From a virus, in the IMG/VR virus record IMGVR_UViG_3300024262_000047, positions 1-49,655 of that record: 49,655 nucleotides of DNA; one strand, given 5' to 3'. The translations under genes were made by a program, and so were the position numbers. Positions within the stretch are counted from its first letter, which is position 1. Each line of letters starts with the position of its first letter. A model generated the notes under the pieces. It was given only the letters and a program-made list of their open reading frames with translations, was not told the DNA's origin and searched no databases. Of this stretch, positions 7,845-15,042 are shown piece after piece.

Positions 7845-9029
7845 TTATATTTTATTTAAAGATTCGTTAATTTTATTTCTATTATACGTAACTAAAGTAT
7901 CGTATGGTGGGGTTAAAGAAACTACACTGACTGACTGACCGTCCTCTGAGTAATCTAAGGTAAATTTAGAATCATCGAACGCACCTGATTTATTATAATC
8001 TTCATTAATATTGGCAATTGCCAATTTAATTTCTGATTCATTACTACTATTTAATGAATTTAATCCCCCACTTACTTGACTCGCTAAATCATCAAGTTTT
8101 TCTGTAACATTAAATATGTTATATCCTGTTATTCTCTTATAGAATAACCAATATATGACTTGAATAACTTCAACACCTATACCAAGAGCGCCCGCAATAA
8201 ACAAGCCTTTAGCCCAAGCGGGTTTTCTTTTCCACCAATTTGGGTTGTTTTTAGCCGCCATTTCTATCCATCTCACCGCATCTTTATCTGCGGTTCTACC
8301 CATACTACTGACTTCGGCCATTTTTTCATCAAAAGTTTTTCTATCCCAATATCTCGCAGGGCTACCATTCTTTTTGGCGTCCTTAAGAAATAATTTGTAT
8401 TCGTCACGTTTAAGATTTAGTTTTTTATACCATGCTTTAGATACCTCATCATCAGGTAAATTAGGTGGAACCATATCGTCTAGACCCTCTATTAATTTAT
8501 CAATACTTTTACTTACTGAACCCGCACTTCGTTTAGTTGATATAGTTTCACTGAGGTCATCGATACTTTGTTTTAGATAAGTTATAACTTCTTCCGATTC
8601 ATTAGGAAAATCTTGTCTTACTAAATTATCTATTATGGTATCAAGTTCATTCTCAGGAATATTACCTATCCTCTCTTCAATGGCATTTTTTATAACTTTT
8701 AACCTTTTTTGTGTTGCTACAGGTAGTTGTATAAACGTATCTCTTCTTAAAGTTTTAGCGACTGCTTCATCAATTGAGTTAATCATATATAATGATTCAA
8801 AATAATCGTCAGTACTATCCGTTTTAGACATAAAGATTAATAATTCATCTAACTTATCATTACCTAATTTAGCAATATCATCTACACTATTTGTTGCCAA
8901 TGATTTAAGGCGTGTAATTACTTTACCTAAACCAGCCTGCTCATTAATACTTTCATTACCTTTTTGGTGATTCATTAACACCTTAATCCTGCTGACCTCA
9001 GTTAGTAAATTTTTAATATTATTATTCAT
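7845..9029 (-). CDS. Tagged virion protein with one TM segment
   Basis: 394 aa from the ATG at 9029. I chose this start over one 16 codons upstream because it begins directly with the shared tag: NLLTEVSRIKVLM, then ESINEQ. The tag ends in I-N-E followed by Q, a T4-like prohead-protease site. The body is helical and charged. A single hydrophobic segment (about 272-295, GLFIAGALGIGVEVIQVIYW) lies after the Trp-rich NWWKRKPAW. A late-type motif, ATATTTAT, lies 17 nt upstream. I infer a capsid-internal protein that may insert in a membrane on ejection; the function itself is unknown. Confidence 0.75.
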   Translation of the reverse strand: MNNNIKNLLTEVSRIKVLMNHQKGNESINEQAGLGKVITRLKSLATNSVDDIAKLGNDKLDELLIFMSKTDSTDDYFESLYMINSIDEAVAKTLRRDTFIQLPVATQKRLKVIKNAIEERIGNIPENELDTIIDNLVRQDFPNESEEVITYLKQSIDDLSETISTKRSAGSVSKSIDKLIEGLDDMVPPNLPDDEVSKAWYKKLNLKRDEYKLFLKDAKKNGSPARYWDRKTFDEKMAEVSSMGRTADKDAVRWIEMAAKNNPNWWKRKPAWAKGLFIAGALGIGVEVIQVIYWLFYKRITGYNIFNVTEKLDDLASQVSGGLNSLNSSNESEIKLAIANINEDYNKSGAFDDSKFTLDYSEDGQSVSVVSLTPPYDTLVTYNRNKINESLNKI

Positions 9030-9046
9030 ATCTAAATATTTTATAT

Positions 9047-9054
9047 ATAAATAT
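9047..9054 (-). promoter_or_regulatory. Late-type promoter motif ATATTTAT
   Basis: Reads ATATTTAT leftward, 17 nt before the start at 9029. The same motif precedes most tagged virion genes. Confidence 0.5.
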
Positions 9055-9085
9055 TTGTATTTTAGGAAAATTACCATTATCTTTA
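9054..9085 (+). promoter_or_regulatory. Host-type promoter (TTTG-N20-TATCTTTA)
   Basis: TTTG 9054-9057, 20-nt spacer, TATCTTTA 9078-9085, then 4 nt to the ATG at 9090, so a leaderless transcript is expected. Confidence 0.65.
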
Positions 9086-9089
9086 TATT

Positions 9090-9470
9090 ATGAGTAAATT
9101 TAAAGAACAGTCAGAGGTTATCGATATTAGAGACGGGAAACAATACGTCATTATCGACAGTGAGGTTTTTGATGAGATGACTCTCTATTATACCAAAAAC
9201 TCTAAGTCAATTCCTGAACATTTTTTGGTTTCACCTGAAATTACCCTTTTATCGGCCTATTTTGACAGAAAAATTAACGGTGGTGTAATTACAGAGTGGT
9301 TAAAGAATAATACAGAGTTATCAAGTATTGTCCCTAGTGGTGACGGTTCGGATTTAGAAAAACATATAGACGATTTATTGAAAAAATATTCTAACAAAAA
9401 TCCTAAAAAATTTTTAGTTGAGTCTTTGTTTGTCCGTATTCGTGATTTTATTTGTCGGACTTTTCGTTAA
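9090..9470 (+). CDS. Unknown accessory protein, 126 aa
   Basis: Soluble protein with no recognised domain (starts MSKFKEQSEVIDIRDGKQYV, ends FVRIRDFICRTFR). It is a single + strand gene inside the leftward virion block, driven by its own host-type promoter 4 nt upstream. Its last 23 bases overlap the 3' end of the gene on the other strand. This arrangement suggests early expression independent of the late genes around it. Function not recognised. Confidence 0.75.
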   Translation: MSKFKEQSEVIDIRDGKQYVIIDSEVFDEMTLYYTKNSKSIPEHFLVSPEITLLSAYFDRKINGGVITEWLKNNTELSSIVPSGDGSDLEKHIDDLLKKYSNKNPKKFLVESLFVRIRDFICRTFR

Positions 9471-10377
9471 TTTCTGCTAGTATTTTATCTAATTCCGATA
9501 ACACATCATCAGTACGGGATGGGTTGATATTCTCAAATTTACTTTCGTCAACTTCACCTATATTTTTAACATCTTCTTCTGTTAACTGAGCAACAACCCA
9601 TTTTATAATAGTATACGCTAGTGCTAATTGTTCCGTTGGACTTTTAAATAAATCGATAATAGGTTTAAACTGTGATTTCTCACGTTGTTGTTGTGCTGTT
9701 AACTTATTATCATCTGTCATTGCTAATGTGAATAAATAATATAGTGTGTCTATCGCAATTGGAAAACCTATAATACTCAAATAAATTTTAATAGGTGTCG
9801 GTGTTTTACTATTTATAAATGATGCGTATTGTAATGTTTTTTTCAATCCTTTTGATTCCGCAAATTCATTAAGGGACTCTCTAAATGTTTTTTTCCAATT
9901 TTTCTTTACACCTTGCTCAATTACTTCTCTACCCGCCTTGTTTAAAACTAATTTCCCCCCTTCTTCTACAAGTCCGTCTGCCTTTTTAATTTGTTTTAAC
10001 AGTCTCACAGTTTCACCACCTGGTATCATAGCGAAAGCTAACGCTATTGATGCGTCATACATTTCACCCTCATAAGCATAAACACCTGCGTTCGCTAAAC
10101 CAAAACCCATTGACGCTAGATTGGCGACCACTGTTAAGGGAGGAAATGGAATAATACCTATAAGACCTGTAACTAACTCTGCGGTTTCTAATACTCCATG
10201 TACGGTCCAATTCTCGAAATCCATAGAATCTACATGTTTTCGGGCGGTTTCAGGGTCACTATAGATTCTATCAAAATTAAGACTAAGACTTCCGTCTTGC
10301 TCCAATAAAGTCTTAGACCTATTGTAACTCATAAGTCTATTAATCTCATTTAACTGTATGTCGATATTTTTACTCAT
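9448..10377 (-). CDS. Tagged membrane protein with pre-toxin-like hydrophobic module
   Basis: 309 aa. The tag at residues 8-28 (LNEINRLMSYNRSKTLLEQ) ends in L-L-E/Q. Residues about 60-125 contain LVTGLIGIIPFPPL, then LANAGVYAYEGEMYDASIAL and FAMIPGGETVRLL. This order (hydrophobic IPG, 'NAGxYxxEGxxxDAxxxL', IPGxGE) resembles the hydrophobic pre-toxin module that precedes toxin domains in bacterial polymorphic toxins. A second hydrophobic hairpin lies near 200-222. A late-type motif lies 5 nt before the ATG. I infer a capsid-packaged protein that enters membranes; toxin activity is not shown. Confidence 0.75.
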   Translation of the reverse strand: MSKNIDIQLNEINRLMSYNRSKTLLEQDGSLSLNFDRIYSDPETARKHVDSMDFENWTVHGVLETAELVTGLIGIIPFPPLTVVANLASMGFGLANAGVYAYEGEMYDASIALAFAMIPGGETVRLLKQIKKADGLVEEGGKLVLNKAGREVIEQGVKKNWKKTFRESLNEFAESKGLKKTLQYASFINSKTPTPIKIYLSIIGFPIAIDTLYYLFTLAMTDDNKLTAQQQREKSQFKPIIDLFKSPTEQLALAYTIIKWVVAQLTEEDVKNIGEVDESKFENINPSRTDDVLSELDKILAEINEKSDK

Positions 10378-10382
10378 ATCTT

Positions 10383-10390
10383 ATAAATAT
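10383..10390 (-). promoter_or_regulatory. Late-type promoter motif ATATTTAT
   Basis: Reads ATATTTAT leftward, ending 5 nt before the ATG at 10377. Confidence 0.5.
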
Positions 10391-10391
10391 A

Positions 10392-11078
10392 TTAATTTAG
10401 ATTGTTAGCCTTTCCTCTAGTTATTCCCGATTCCCATTTACTGTTTTGGTCGGTCATATTTGCCTTACCTCTGTTTACGTCTGACCCCCATACAGTAACC
10501 GTTAATTGATTCGATGGACCTCTTGTTATTCCCGTTTCCCATTTTGTTACATTACTGTTGGCTGAGCTTGAGTCTCCTCCAGAACTTGAAGTATCTCCTC
10601 CTCCATCTTCTTGTTCGGACATCTCTTCTTCATCCCCTCCATATATTTCAGGATTTTCAATACCGTATATCTTAAGTAATTCTCCAGCAACTGCATTGGC
10701 TTCGTCTTCTATATGTCCCCCCACATTTTGAGTTTCCCCTTCTAACTCCCCGTCTTCGTTTTGTTTGTGATGTACGAGTTCATGTGCTACAGACCTCATA
10801 ATATCTTGTAAAGCACGTTCTTTAGTATAAACCCTTACCTCAGAGTTATCAAATTCTTCATCTTCTCCATCCTGATATTTATAAACCGCAGTTGTCGTAA
10901 TACCATCCTTATCGTCCTGATACTTTATCTCTATGTCATTATCAATAGACAATTCCTTTTTAACCAACTCCACAAATCTTTCCAAATGGTTCTTATCTTC
11001 TGAAGGGAATGACGATTCACCCTCAGTGATACGCATCAAAGACTTTATACGCTCTATATTTTCAATTAAAACTGACAT
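10392..11078 (-). CDS. Tagged zinc metallopeptidase with C-terminal repeats
   Basis: 228 aa from the ATG at 11078, chosen because it begins with the tag (MSVLIENIERIKSLMRITEG, I-T-E site). Residues about 85-130 carry the zincin motif VAHELVHHKQN with a downstream acidic GGHIEDEANAVAGELL, matching HExxH...E peptidases. After an acidic and Ser/Gly-rich linker the C-terminus has three repeats of the form xWxxxxxRGxxNxx (KWETGITRGPSN, VWGSDVNRGKAN, KWESGITRGKAN). A late-type motif is 6 nt upstream. I infer a capsid-carried peptidase; its target is unknown. Confidence 0.85.
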   Translation of the reverse strand: MSVLIENIERIKSLMRITEGESSFPSEDKNHLERFVELVKKELSIDNDIEIKYQDDKDGITTTAVYKYQDGEDEEFDNSEVRVYTKERALQDIMRSVAHELVHHKQNEDGELEGETQNVGGHIEDEANAVAGELLKIYGIENPEIYGGDEEEMSEQEDGGGDTSSSGGDSSSANSNVTKWETGITRGPSNQLTVTVWGSDVNRGKANMTDQNSKWESGITRGKANNLN

Positions 11079-11084
11079 CACTAA

Positions 11085-11092
11085 ATAAATAT
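11085..11092 (-). promoter_or_regulatory. Late-type promoter motif ATATTTAT
   Basis: Leftward ATATTTAT, 6 nt before the start at 11078. Confidence 0.5.
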
Positions 11093-11101
11093 TACGATAT
11101 T

Positions 11102-11133
11102 TTTGTTTATTTAAACAATTATATTTATATTTG
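11102..11133 (+). promoter_or_regulatory. Host-type promoter (TTTG-N20-TATATTTG)
   Basis: TTTG 11102-11105, 20-nt spacer, TATATTTG 11126-11133, then TAAT and the ATG at 11138. A perfect match to the Bacteroidota consensus, positioned for a leaderless mRNA. Confidence 0.8.
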
Positions 11134-11137
11134 TAAT

Positions 11138-11656
11138 ATGAAATACCCAATAATCCTTTTATCCTTAATCTTATCTCTTTCAAGTTGTTACCAATACGCG
11201 GAACAAACTTACCCTACTTTGGATGGAACTTATATTCTAAGAAGTGTCACTGTTAACGGTACCGATGTTTTAAACTCAGAAATTACTAATGAAACATATG
11301 ATGACCCAATGACCTTTATATATCCAAATCCTATCGGTCCCTTGGATACCATGAAAGTAAATAAGAGTCGAATCAGTATTAGTGGTGACCGTCTATTTGC
11401 GGGTTATTACTTGGAGAATGGTGGAGACCATTGGCGTAATGAATATCATGTGAATATCACCCAAGACTTTGTGACGGGTCGATGGGTAAATTTAAATGTT
11501 TCATATAACACCCCACAACTTAACACCTACCGTCATTATGTTATTATTGAAGATGGTTTGGAGTATCTCACTTTGGAGTGTCCCAAACAATACCCCGATG
11601 GGGTAGAGGGTAACGAATATAATTATTCGTTGACGTTTTATCGAGAAGGTCCTTAA
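11138..11656 (+). CDS. Phage-encoded lipoprotein, 172 aa
   Basis: Signal peptide of a lipoprotein (MKYPIILLSLILSLSSC): hydrophobic core and LSSC lipobox, so Cys17 would be lipidated. The rest is beta-rich (LDGTYILRSVTVNG, SRISISGD) and resembles lipocalin-like small surface lipoproteins of Bacteroidota, without a firm family match. It lies between leftward virion genes under its own host-type promoter, ATG 4 nt from the -7 box. Envelope modification or superinfection exclusion would fit such an early lipoprotein, as inference. Confidence 0.8.
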   Translation: MKYPIILLSLILSLSSCYQYAEQTYPTLDGTYILRSVTVNGTDVLNSEITNETYDDPMTFIYPNPIGPLDTMKVNKSRISISGDRLFAGYYLENGGDHWRNEYHVNITQDFVTGRWVNLNVSYNTPQLNTYRHYVIIEDGLEYLTLECPKQYPDGVEGNEYNYSLTFYREGP

Positions 11657-11683
11657 CCTAACAACCGTTTAACTTGTTGTCTA

Positions 11684-11998
11684 TTACCTGTAATCCGCAT
11701 CGGGTAACTTATCTTCATATACTAAATAATATTCGTTTAAAAACGATATTAGATTTTCCTCATCAATATAGAAATCATCTTCATCCTCATCTTCAAATCC
11801 TAAACCCCAATCGTCATCAACATCGTTAAAAATATCAAACGATAATAAATTCTCCCCATAACCAAAACCCTTCAAATACTGGAATTCTATCGTGTCAGAC
11901 CTAAACAAATCGTCACCGTCAGAGTTTAATCTGAACTCAACTTCAATTACGTTGTTGTCTTTATTGATAAAATTTGATATTATTTCAATAACTTCCAT
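11684..11998 (-). CDS. Very acidic unknown protein, 104 aa
   Basis: Strongly acidic (FEDEDEDDFYIDEEN), no membrane segment, no recognised motif. The end (ISFLNEYYLVYEDKLPD) is weakly similar to the end of the divergent neighbour at 12047-12358 (LTFLYYYYQENKLPK), so the two may be distant paralogs. The acidic surface could indicate DNA mimicry or binding to a basic partner; nothing in the sequence decides this. Confidence 0.65.
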   Translation of the reverse strand: MEVIEIISNFINKDNNVIEVEFRLNSDGDDLFRSDTIEFQYLKGFGYGENLLSFDIFNDVDDDWGLGFEDEDEDDFYIDEENLISFLNEYYLVYEDKLPDADYR

Positions 11999-12046
11999 CT
12001 TACTAATTTAAATAAACTTTATTTTTATACAAATATCTAAGAAAAC

Positions 12047-12358
12047 GTGAAAAGACAAATACTATTAGAAGAATATGATTTCCATAATGGCACATTAAAT
12101 GTGTTGTTCTTAGATAAAGATAATAATTATCGAGAAGATAAGATAGATGAAAATAATTTTGAAGAGTTTATTTCAGAGTCTGGAAGATTAGAATCTTTCG
12201 AAGATAAATGGGACGGTTATACTGAATCTCATTATACAAAAGATTATATAATGAATTATTCACATTGGTTAGATGAATATTGTGAAAAGGATGACATTTT
12301 AACTTTTCTTTATTATTATTACCAAGAAAATAAACTGCCGAAAATAATGGAAGAATGA
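12047..12358 (+). CDS. Unknown acidic protein, 103 aa
   Basis: Starts with GTG at 12047 (no ATG nearby in frame). Acidic, Tyr-rich protein with a C-terminal Tyr tract and ENKLP ending that resembles 11684-11998. Its stop overlaps the ATG of the epimerase gene (ATGA), so they form a coupled cassette with 12355-12996 and 12989-13165. Function unknown. Confidence 0.65.
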   Translation: MKRQILLEEYDFHNGTLNVLFLDKDNNYREDKIDENNFEEFISESGRLESFEDKWDGYTESHYTKDYIMNYSHWLDEYCEKDDILTFLYYYYQENKLPKIMEE

Positions 12359-12996
12359 AATTAAATTCAACATCGTTCGATAACGTATACCTAATCGAAG
12401 AACCTGTACATACCGATGAAAGAGGTTTTTTCATGGAAACATGGAGCGAAATGGGATACTCAAATAAAAAACTACTTAATGATATCCCATCATTAAAAGC
12501 AATACAAAATGATAACTCATTATTCTCAACTCTTTTTGTTCAGGATAACCTATCAAGCTCAAAAAAAGGGGTATTTAGAGGACTTCACTACCAAACAGGT
12601 AACTTTGCTCAATCAAAACTTGTAAGAGTATTAAAGGGGTCTGTAATCGATTTTATAGTGGATTTAAGAGAGGATTCAAAAACTTATGGTAAGTTTGAGT
12701 TCTTTGAATTAAATGATAAAAATAACCTGTCGTTGTTTGTTCCTCCTTACTTCGCACATGGATTCCTATCTTTAGAAGATGATACTTTACTTTCTTATAA
12801 GTGTGGTAATTACTATCATAAAGAAAGTGAAGGTAGTGTGAACTATAGTGACCCAATCATAAGACACGTTATAAATAATAAAGAAAGTATTTTAGACGTA
12901 ATCAAAATTTATTTACCTTACGAGAGTGAAGAAGATATATTAATCTCTAAAAAAGACAAGGATGCCCCAAAATTCTTACACCGAAGACATGACTGA
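12355..12996 (+). CDS. rfbC: dTDP-4-dehydrorhamnose 3,5-epimerase (RmlC/RfbC family)
   Basis: A 213-aa cupin epimerase. Family signatures are present in order: HTDERGFFMETW near residue 19, VQDNLSSSKKGVFRGLHYQ near 61 with the catalytic His in RGLHxQ, the KLVRVLKGSVIDFIVDLR strand near 88, and LFVPPYFAHGFLSL near 124, followed by the Tyr-containing YKCGNYY and DP. The enzyme epimerises C3 and C5 of dTDP-4-keto-6-deoxyglucose in dTDP-L-rhamnose or related sugar synthesis. No other rhamnose genes are in the window, so it may supply or alter host surface glycans or virion glycosylation. Coupled to 12047-12358 by a 4-nt overlap. Confidence 0.9.
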   Translation: MKLNSTSFDNVYLIEEPVHTDERGFFMETWSEMGYSNKKLLNDIPSLKAIQNDNSLFSTLFVQDNLSSSKKGVFRGLHYQTGNFAQSKLVRVLKGSVIDFIVDLREDSKTYGKFEFFELNDKNNLSLFVPPYFAHGFLSLEDDTLLSYKCGNYYHKESEGSVNYSDPIIRHVINNKESILDVIKIYLPYESEEDILISKKDKDAPKFLHRRHD

Positions 12997-13165
12997 ATAT
13001 GAACTATACGACTATTCAATTAAAGTTGTAGACTCAATGGATAGTCCGATTCAATACGAATCAACTTTACGATATGTGGAGCTTTATTATAAAAAAACAG
13101 AAAATTTTGTATTATATAATAGTCTTTTAAGGAGGCTTAATAACAAAAAACCCCTCTTAGACTGA
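12989..13165 (+). CDS. Small unknown protein, 58 aa
   Basis: Helical, acidic/Tyr-rich protein (MTEYELYDYSIKVVDSM). I chose the ATG at 12989, which overlaps the stop of the epimerase (ATGACTGA), over one nine codons upstream. Its own TGA lies inside the following terminator stem. Third gene of the 12047-13165 cassette. Function unknown. Confidence 0.65.
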   Translation: MTEYELYDYSIKVVDSMDSPIQYESTLRYVELYYKKTENFVLYNSLLRRLNNKKPLLD

Positions 13166-13175
13166 GGGGTTTTTT
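13145..13175 (+). terminator. Bidirectional terminator
   Basis: AAAAAACCCCTC / GAGGGGTTTTTT, 7-nt loop, between convergent genes. Confidence 0.9.
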
Positions 13176-13177
13176 AT

Positions 13178-14209
13178 TTAAAGGTATTTTTTAAATCTAT
13201 CAAACATTTCTGTTATTCGCTCTTTATCTTTAATTAGAGACTCTCTTAGGTCCTCATCAACATCTTCATACATAGAACTACATTCTCCCTCGTGTTTTTC
13301 ACCACCACAAGATTCGCAGGTTTCACCATAACCTTCTTGGACTTCGTAATTTTGGTCATTTCCTTTAAGTGAATATATTTTACCTGTTGGTTTATCCATA
13401 GGCATTACGGAAACTAAACTTTCGTCAGTTTCACCACACTCATCACATCCTTCCTCTTCGGAGTAAACACCTACGTCACCACCTTCTGAATCAAAATTAT
13501 AAGCTCTCATCTCTCCCGAATCTTTCTCTTTACCGTCTAAGTCTGAATTCATCATATCTTCCATATCTCCATAGTCAGCGGCTGACATATCACCTCCGAA
13601 CATTTTCATAATAGAATCAATATCTAAGGACATAGATTCATCAGAATATGAATCGTCAAACTGTTCTGGCCCTCCTGAGTCATAATCATAAGCCGCGTCC
13701 ACATCTGACACGTCCATATCATCTGCAGTTGATTCTTGTAAGGAACTACATTTATCACTATTCATATTCAAATATAATTGAGCTTGTTTTGCTGGTTTAC
13801 CTCCTTCTTTTTGAGCTTTCTCCACGCACTCACATGTTACATTACCACCACAATATTTAGTAAATGAACCTTCTTTCATATCAATATCCTGAATCCACTT
13901 ATCATCTTTTTCATTAATGTCGAGATTATGGAACGCATTTAAATCTTGTTCGAGCTCGGGCGACATCTGAGTTCTTAAGTTTCTTTCTGTTGATGAAATC
14001 GTAGTTTCATTAACCCTATGATTTTTATACTGACCCACTTCACCCCTATTATTAATGGTTACTCCACCTGTATCGCTAGGACCTGGGTCCTGTCTTAATC
14101 GTTGCGGACCTGAGGGTACATTACCTGTTGTATACCCATCATAAAATGATGAGTGTTGTTGAAGGATTGAGTTTTTCTCTTCGTTTGATATCGTGGCGTA
14201 TCCTTTCAT
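13178..14209 (-). CDS. Tagged acidic protein with zinc-finger-like Cys pairs
   Basis: 343 aa. The N-terminus ATISNEEKNSILQQH closely matches that of 41290-41865 (ISEEEKNSIREQH), a third subtype of the shared tag, although here the processing residue is Q rather than E. A CGGNVTCECVEK motif lies near residue 118. The middle is very acidic, with many Asp-rich stretches. The C-terminal part has two CxxC units (CDECG, CESCG) and ends in a basic helix (ERITEMFDRFKKYL). A late-type motif is 16 nt upstream. Probably a capsid-internal or scaffold-like protein; inferred. Confidence 0.75.
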   Translation of the reverse strand: MKGYATISNEEKNSILQQHSSFYDGYTTGNVPSGPQRLRQDPGPSDTGGVTINNRGEVGQYKNHRVNETTISSTERNLRTQMSPELEQDLNAFHNLDINEKDDKWIQDIDMKEGSFTKYCGGNVTCECVEKAQKEGGKPAKQAQLYLNMNSDKCSSLQESTADDMDVSDVDAAYDYDSGGPEQFDDSYSDESMSLDIDSIMKMFGGDMSAADYGDMEDMMNSDLDGKEKDSGEMRAYNFDSEGGDVGVYSEEEGCDECGETDESLVSVMPMDKPTGKIYSLKGNDQNYEVQEGYGETCESCGGEKHEGECSSMYEDVDEDLRESLIKDKERITEMFDRFKKYL

Positions 14210-14225
14210 ATCTATTAGTTTTTAT

Positions 14226-14233
14226 ATAAATAT
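14226..14233 (-). promoter_or_regulatory. Late-type promoter motif ATATTTAT
   Basis: Leftward ATATTTAT, 16 nt before the start at 14209. Confidence 0.5.
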
Positions 14234-14291
14234 CTTTTTGTTTACGAATATTTTTGACTTGATAAATAAAAATTGTTATTATTAAAATAAA

Positions 14292-14540
14292 ATGAATAAT
14301 AGTAAATACTTTGAATTAGCTGAGGGAGCTGTAATGTTAGATGGTTTTGATGAGTGTGTGATTGGGGTATCAGAATCTTTTGGAGAAGAACCTCGTCTTA
14401 TATACTCCAAAAAACAAATAATTAATAAACTTATGAGAGATATGACTGAAGACGACGCAATCGAATATTACTACTATAATATCGTTGGTGGATATTTTGG
14501 GGTACAGAACCCAATTTTTATTCAAGATATTTTGGATTAA
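14292..14540 (+). CDS. Conserved phage hypothetical protein, 82 aa
   Basis: Starts with an ATG in an A-rich leader. The pattern MLDGFDECVIGVSESFG, a central helix, then EYYYYNIVGGYFGVQNPIF matches a small protein family I recognise as widespread in phages and without known function ('LDGFDxAxIG...YxxYNIxGxxxGxxxPxF'). Soluble, acidic. A single + strand gene between leftward virion genes, followed by the promoter of 14575. Confidence 0.75.
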   Translation: MNNSKYFELAEGAVMLDGFDECVIGVSESFGEEPRLIYSKKQIINKLMRDMTEDDAIEYYYYNIVGGYFGVQNPIFIQDILD

Positions 14541-14562
14541 GTAAGTTTTTTCATTATCTTTA
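14531..14562 (+). promoter_or_regulatory. Host-type promoter (TTTG-N20-TATCTTTA)
   Basis: TTTG 14531-14534, 20-nt spacer, TATCTTTA 14555-14562, 12 nt before the ATG at 14575. It overlaps the end of the preceding gene. Confidence 0.65.
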
Positions 14563-14574
14563 TACTCTACAATT

Positions 14575-15030
14575 ATGAGAGACTTAAAATACCATAAAGA
14601 CCCTTACGAATACTTTAACGATTTTGTTAATATGTATCGCAATGATAAAAACTTTAACCAGGTAGTTCGAAGTAAAGTTCTCTCAACTAAAACTCGTTTT
14701 ATGGATATAAGATATAAGGTAACTTATATTAAATCATACGAAAATGAGTTGGTTATTAATATAAAGGTGTGTGGGTTATATAATATACGAACTAAACCTA
14801 TTAACATAGGTGATAAACCTAAAAAAATAACGGGTAAATCACATGTTACGTTTAATGAAAAAGGTTTTAAAAGTCGTCCAGAATATTGTAATATTAATAA
14901 TCGTTCATTAAATGAAGATATCCGAAACTCTGTAATTAAAGATGTGTTTTCTTATGTTCGTCTTTTTGGTGTCCAACATGAACATAATATTAGGATAGGT
15001 AAAATAAAAGCCTGTAAGTCTGTAGATTGA
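14575..15030 (+). CDS. Unknown protein, 151 aa
   Basis: Basic soluble protein without recognised motif (starts MRDLKYHKDPYEYFNDF). Predicted mixed alpha/beta with a beta-rich middle (DIRYKVTYIKSYENELVINI). It has its own host-type promoter and ends in a bidirectional terminator shared with the converging 741-aa gene. Confidence 0.7.
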   Translation: MRDLKYHKDPYEYFNDFVNMYRNDKNFNQVVRSKVLSTKTRFMDIRYKVTYIKSYENELVINIKVCGLYNIRTKPINIGDKPKKITGKSHVTFNEKGFKSRPEYCNINNRSLNEDIRNSVIKDVFSYVRLFGVQHEHNIRIGKIKACKSVD

Positions 15031-15042
15031 CTTACAGGTTTT
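15006..15042 (+). terminator. Bidirectional terminator
   Basis: CCTGTAAGTC / GACTTACAGG stem with A4 and T4 flanks; it overlaps both convergent stop regions. Confidence 0.85.

Noticed and set aside
7508-7870. Pro/Gly-rich + strand frame of 120 aa
   Set aside because: It mirrors the Pro/Gly/Ser linker of the real gene on the other strand (6496-7842).
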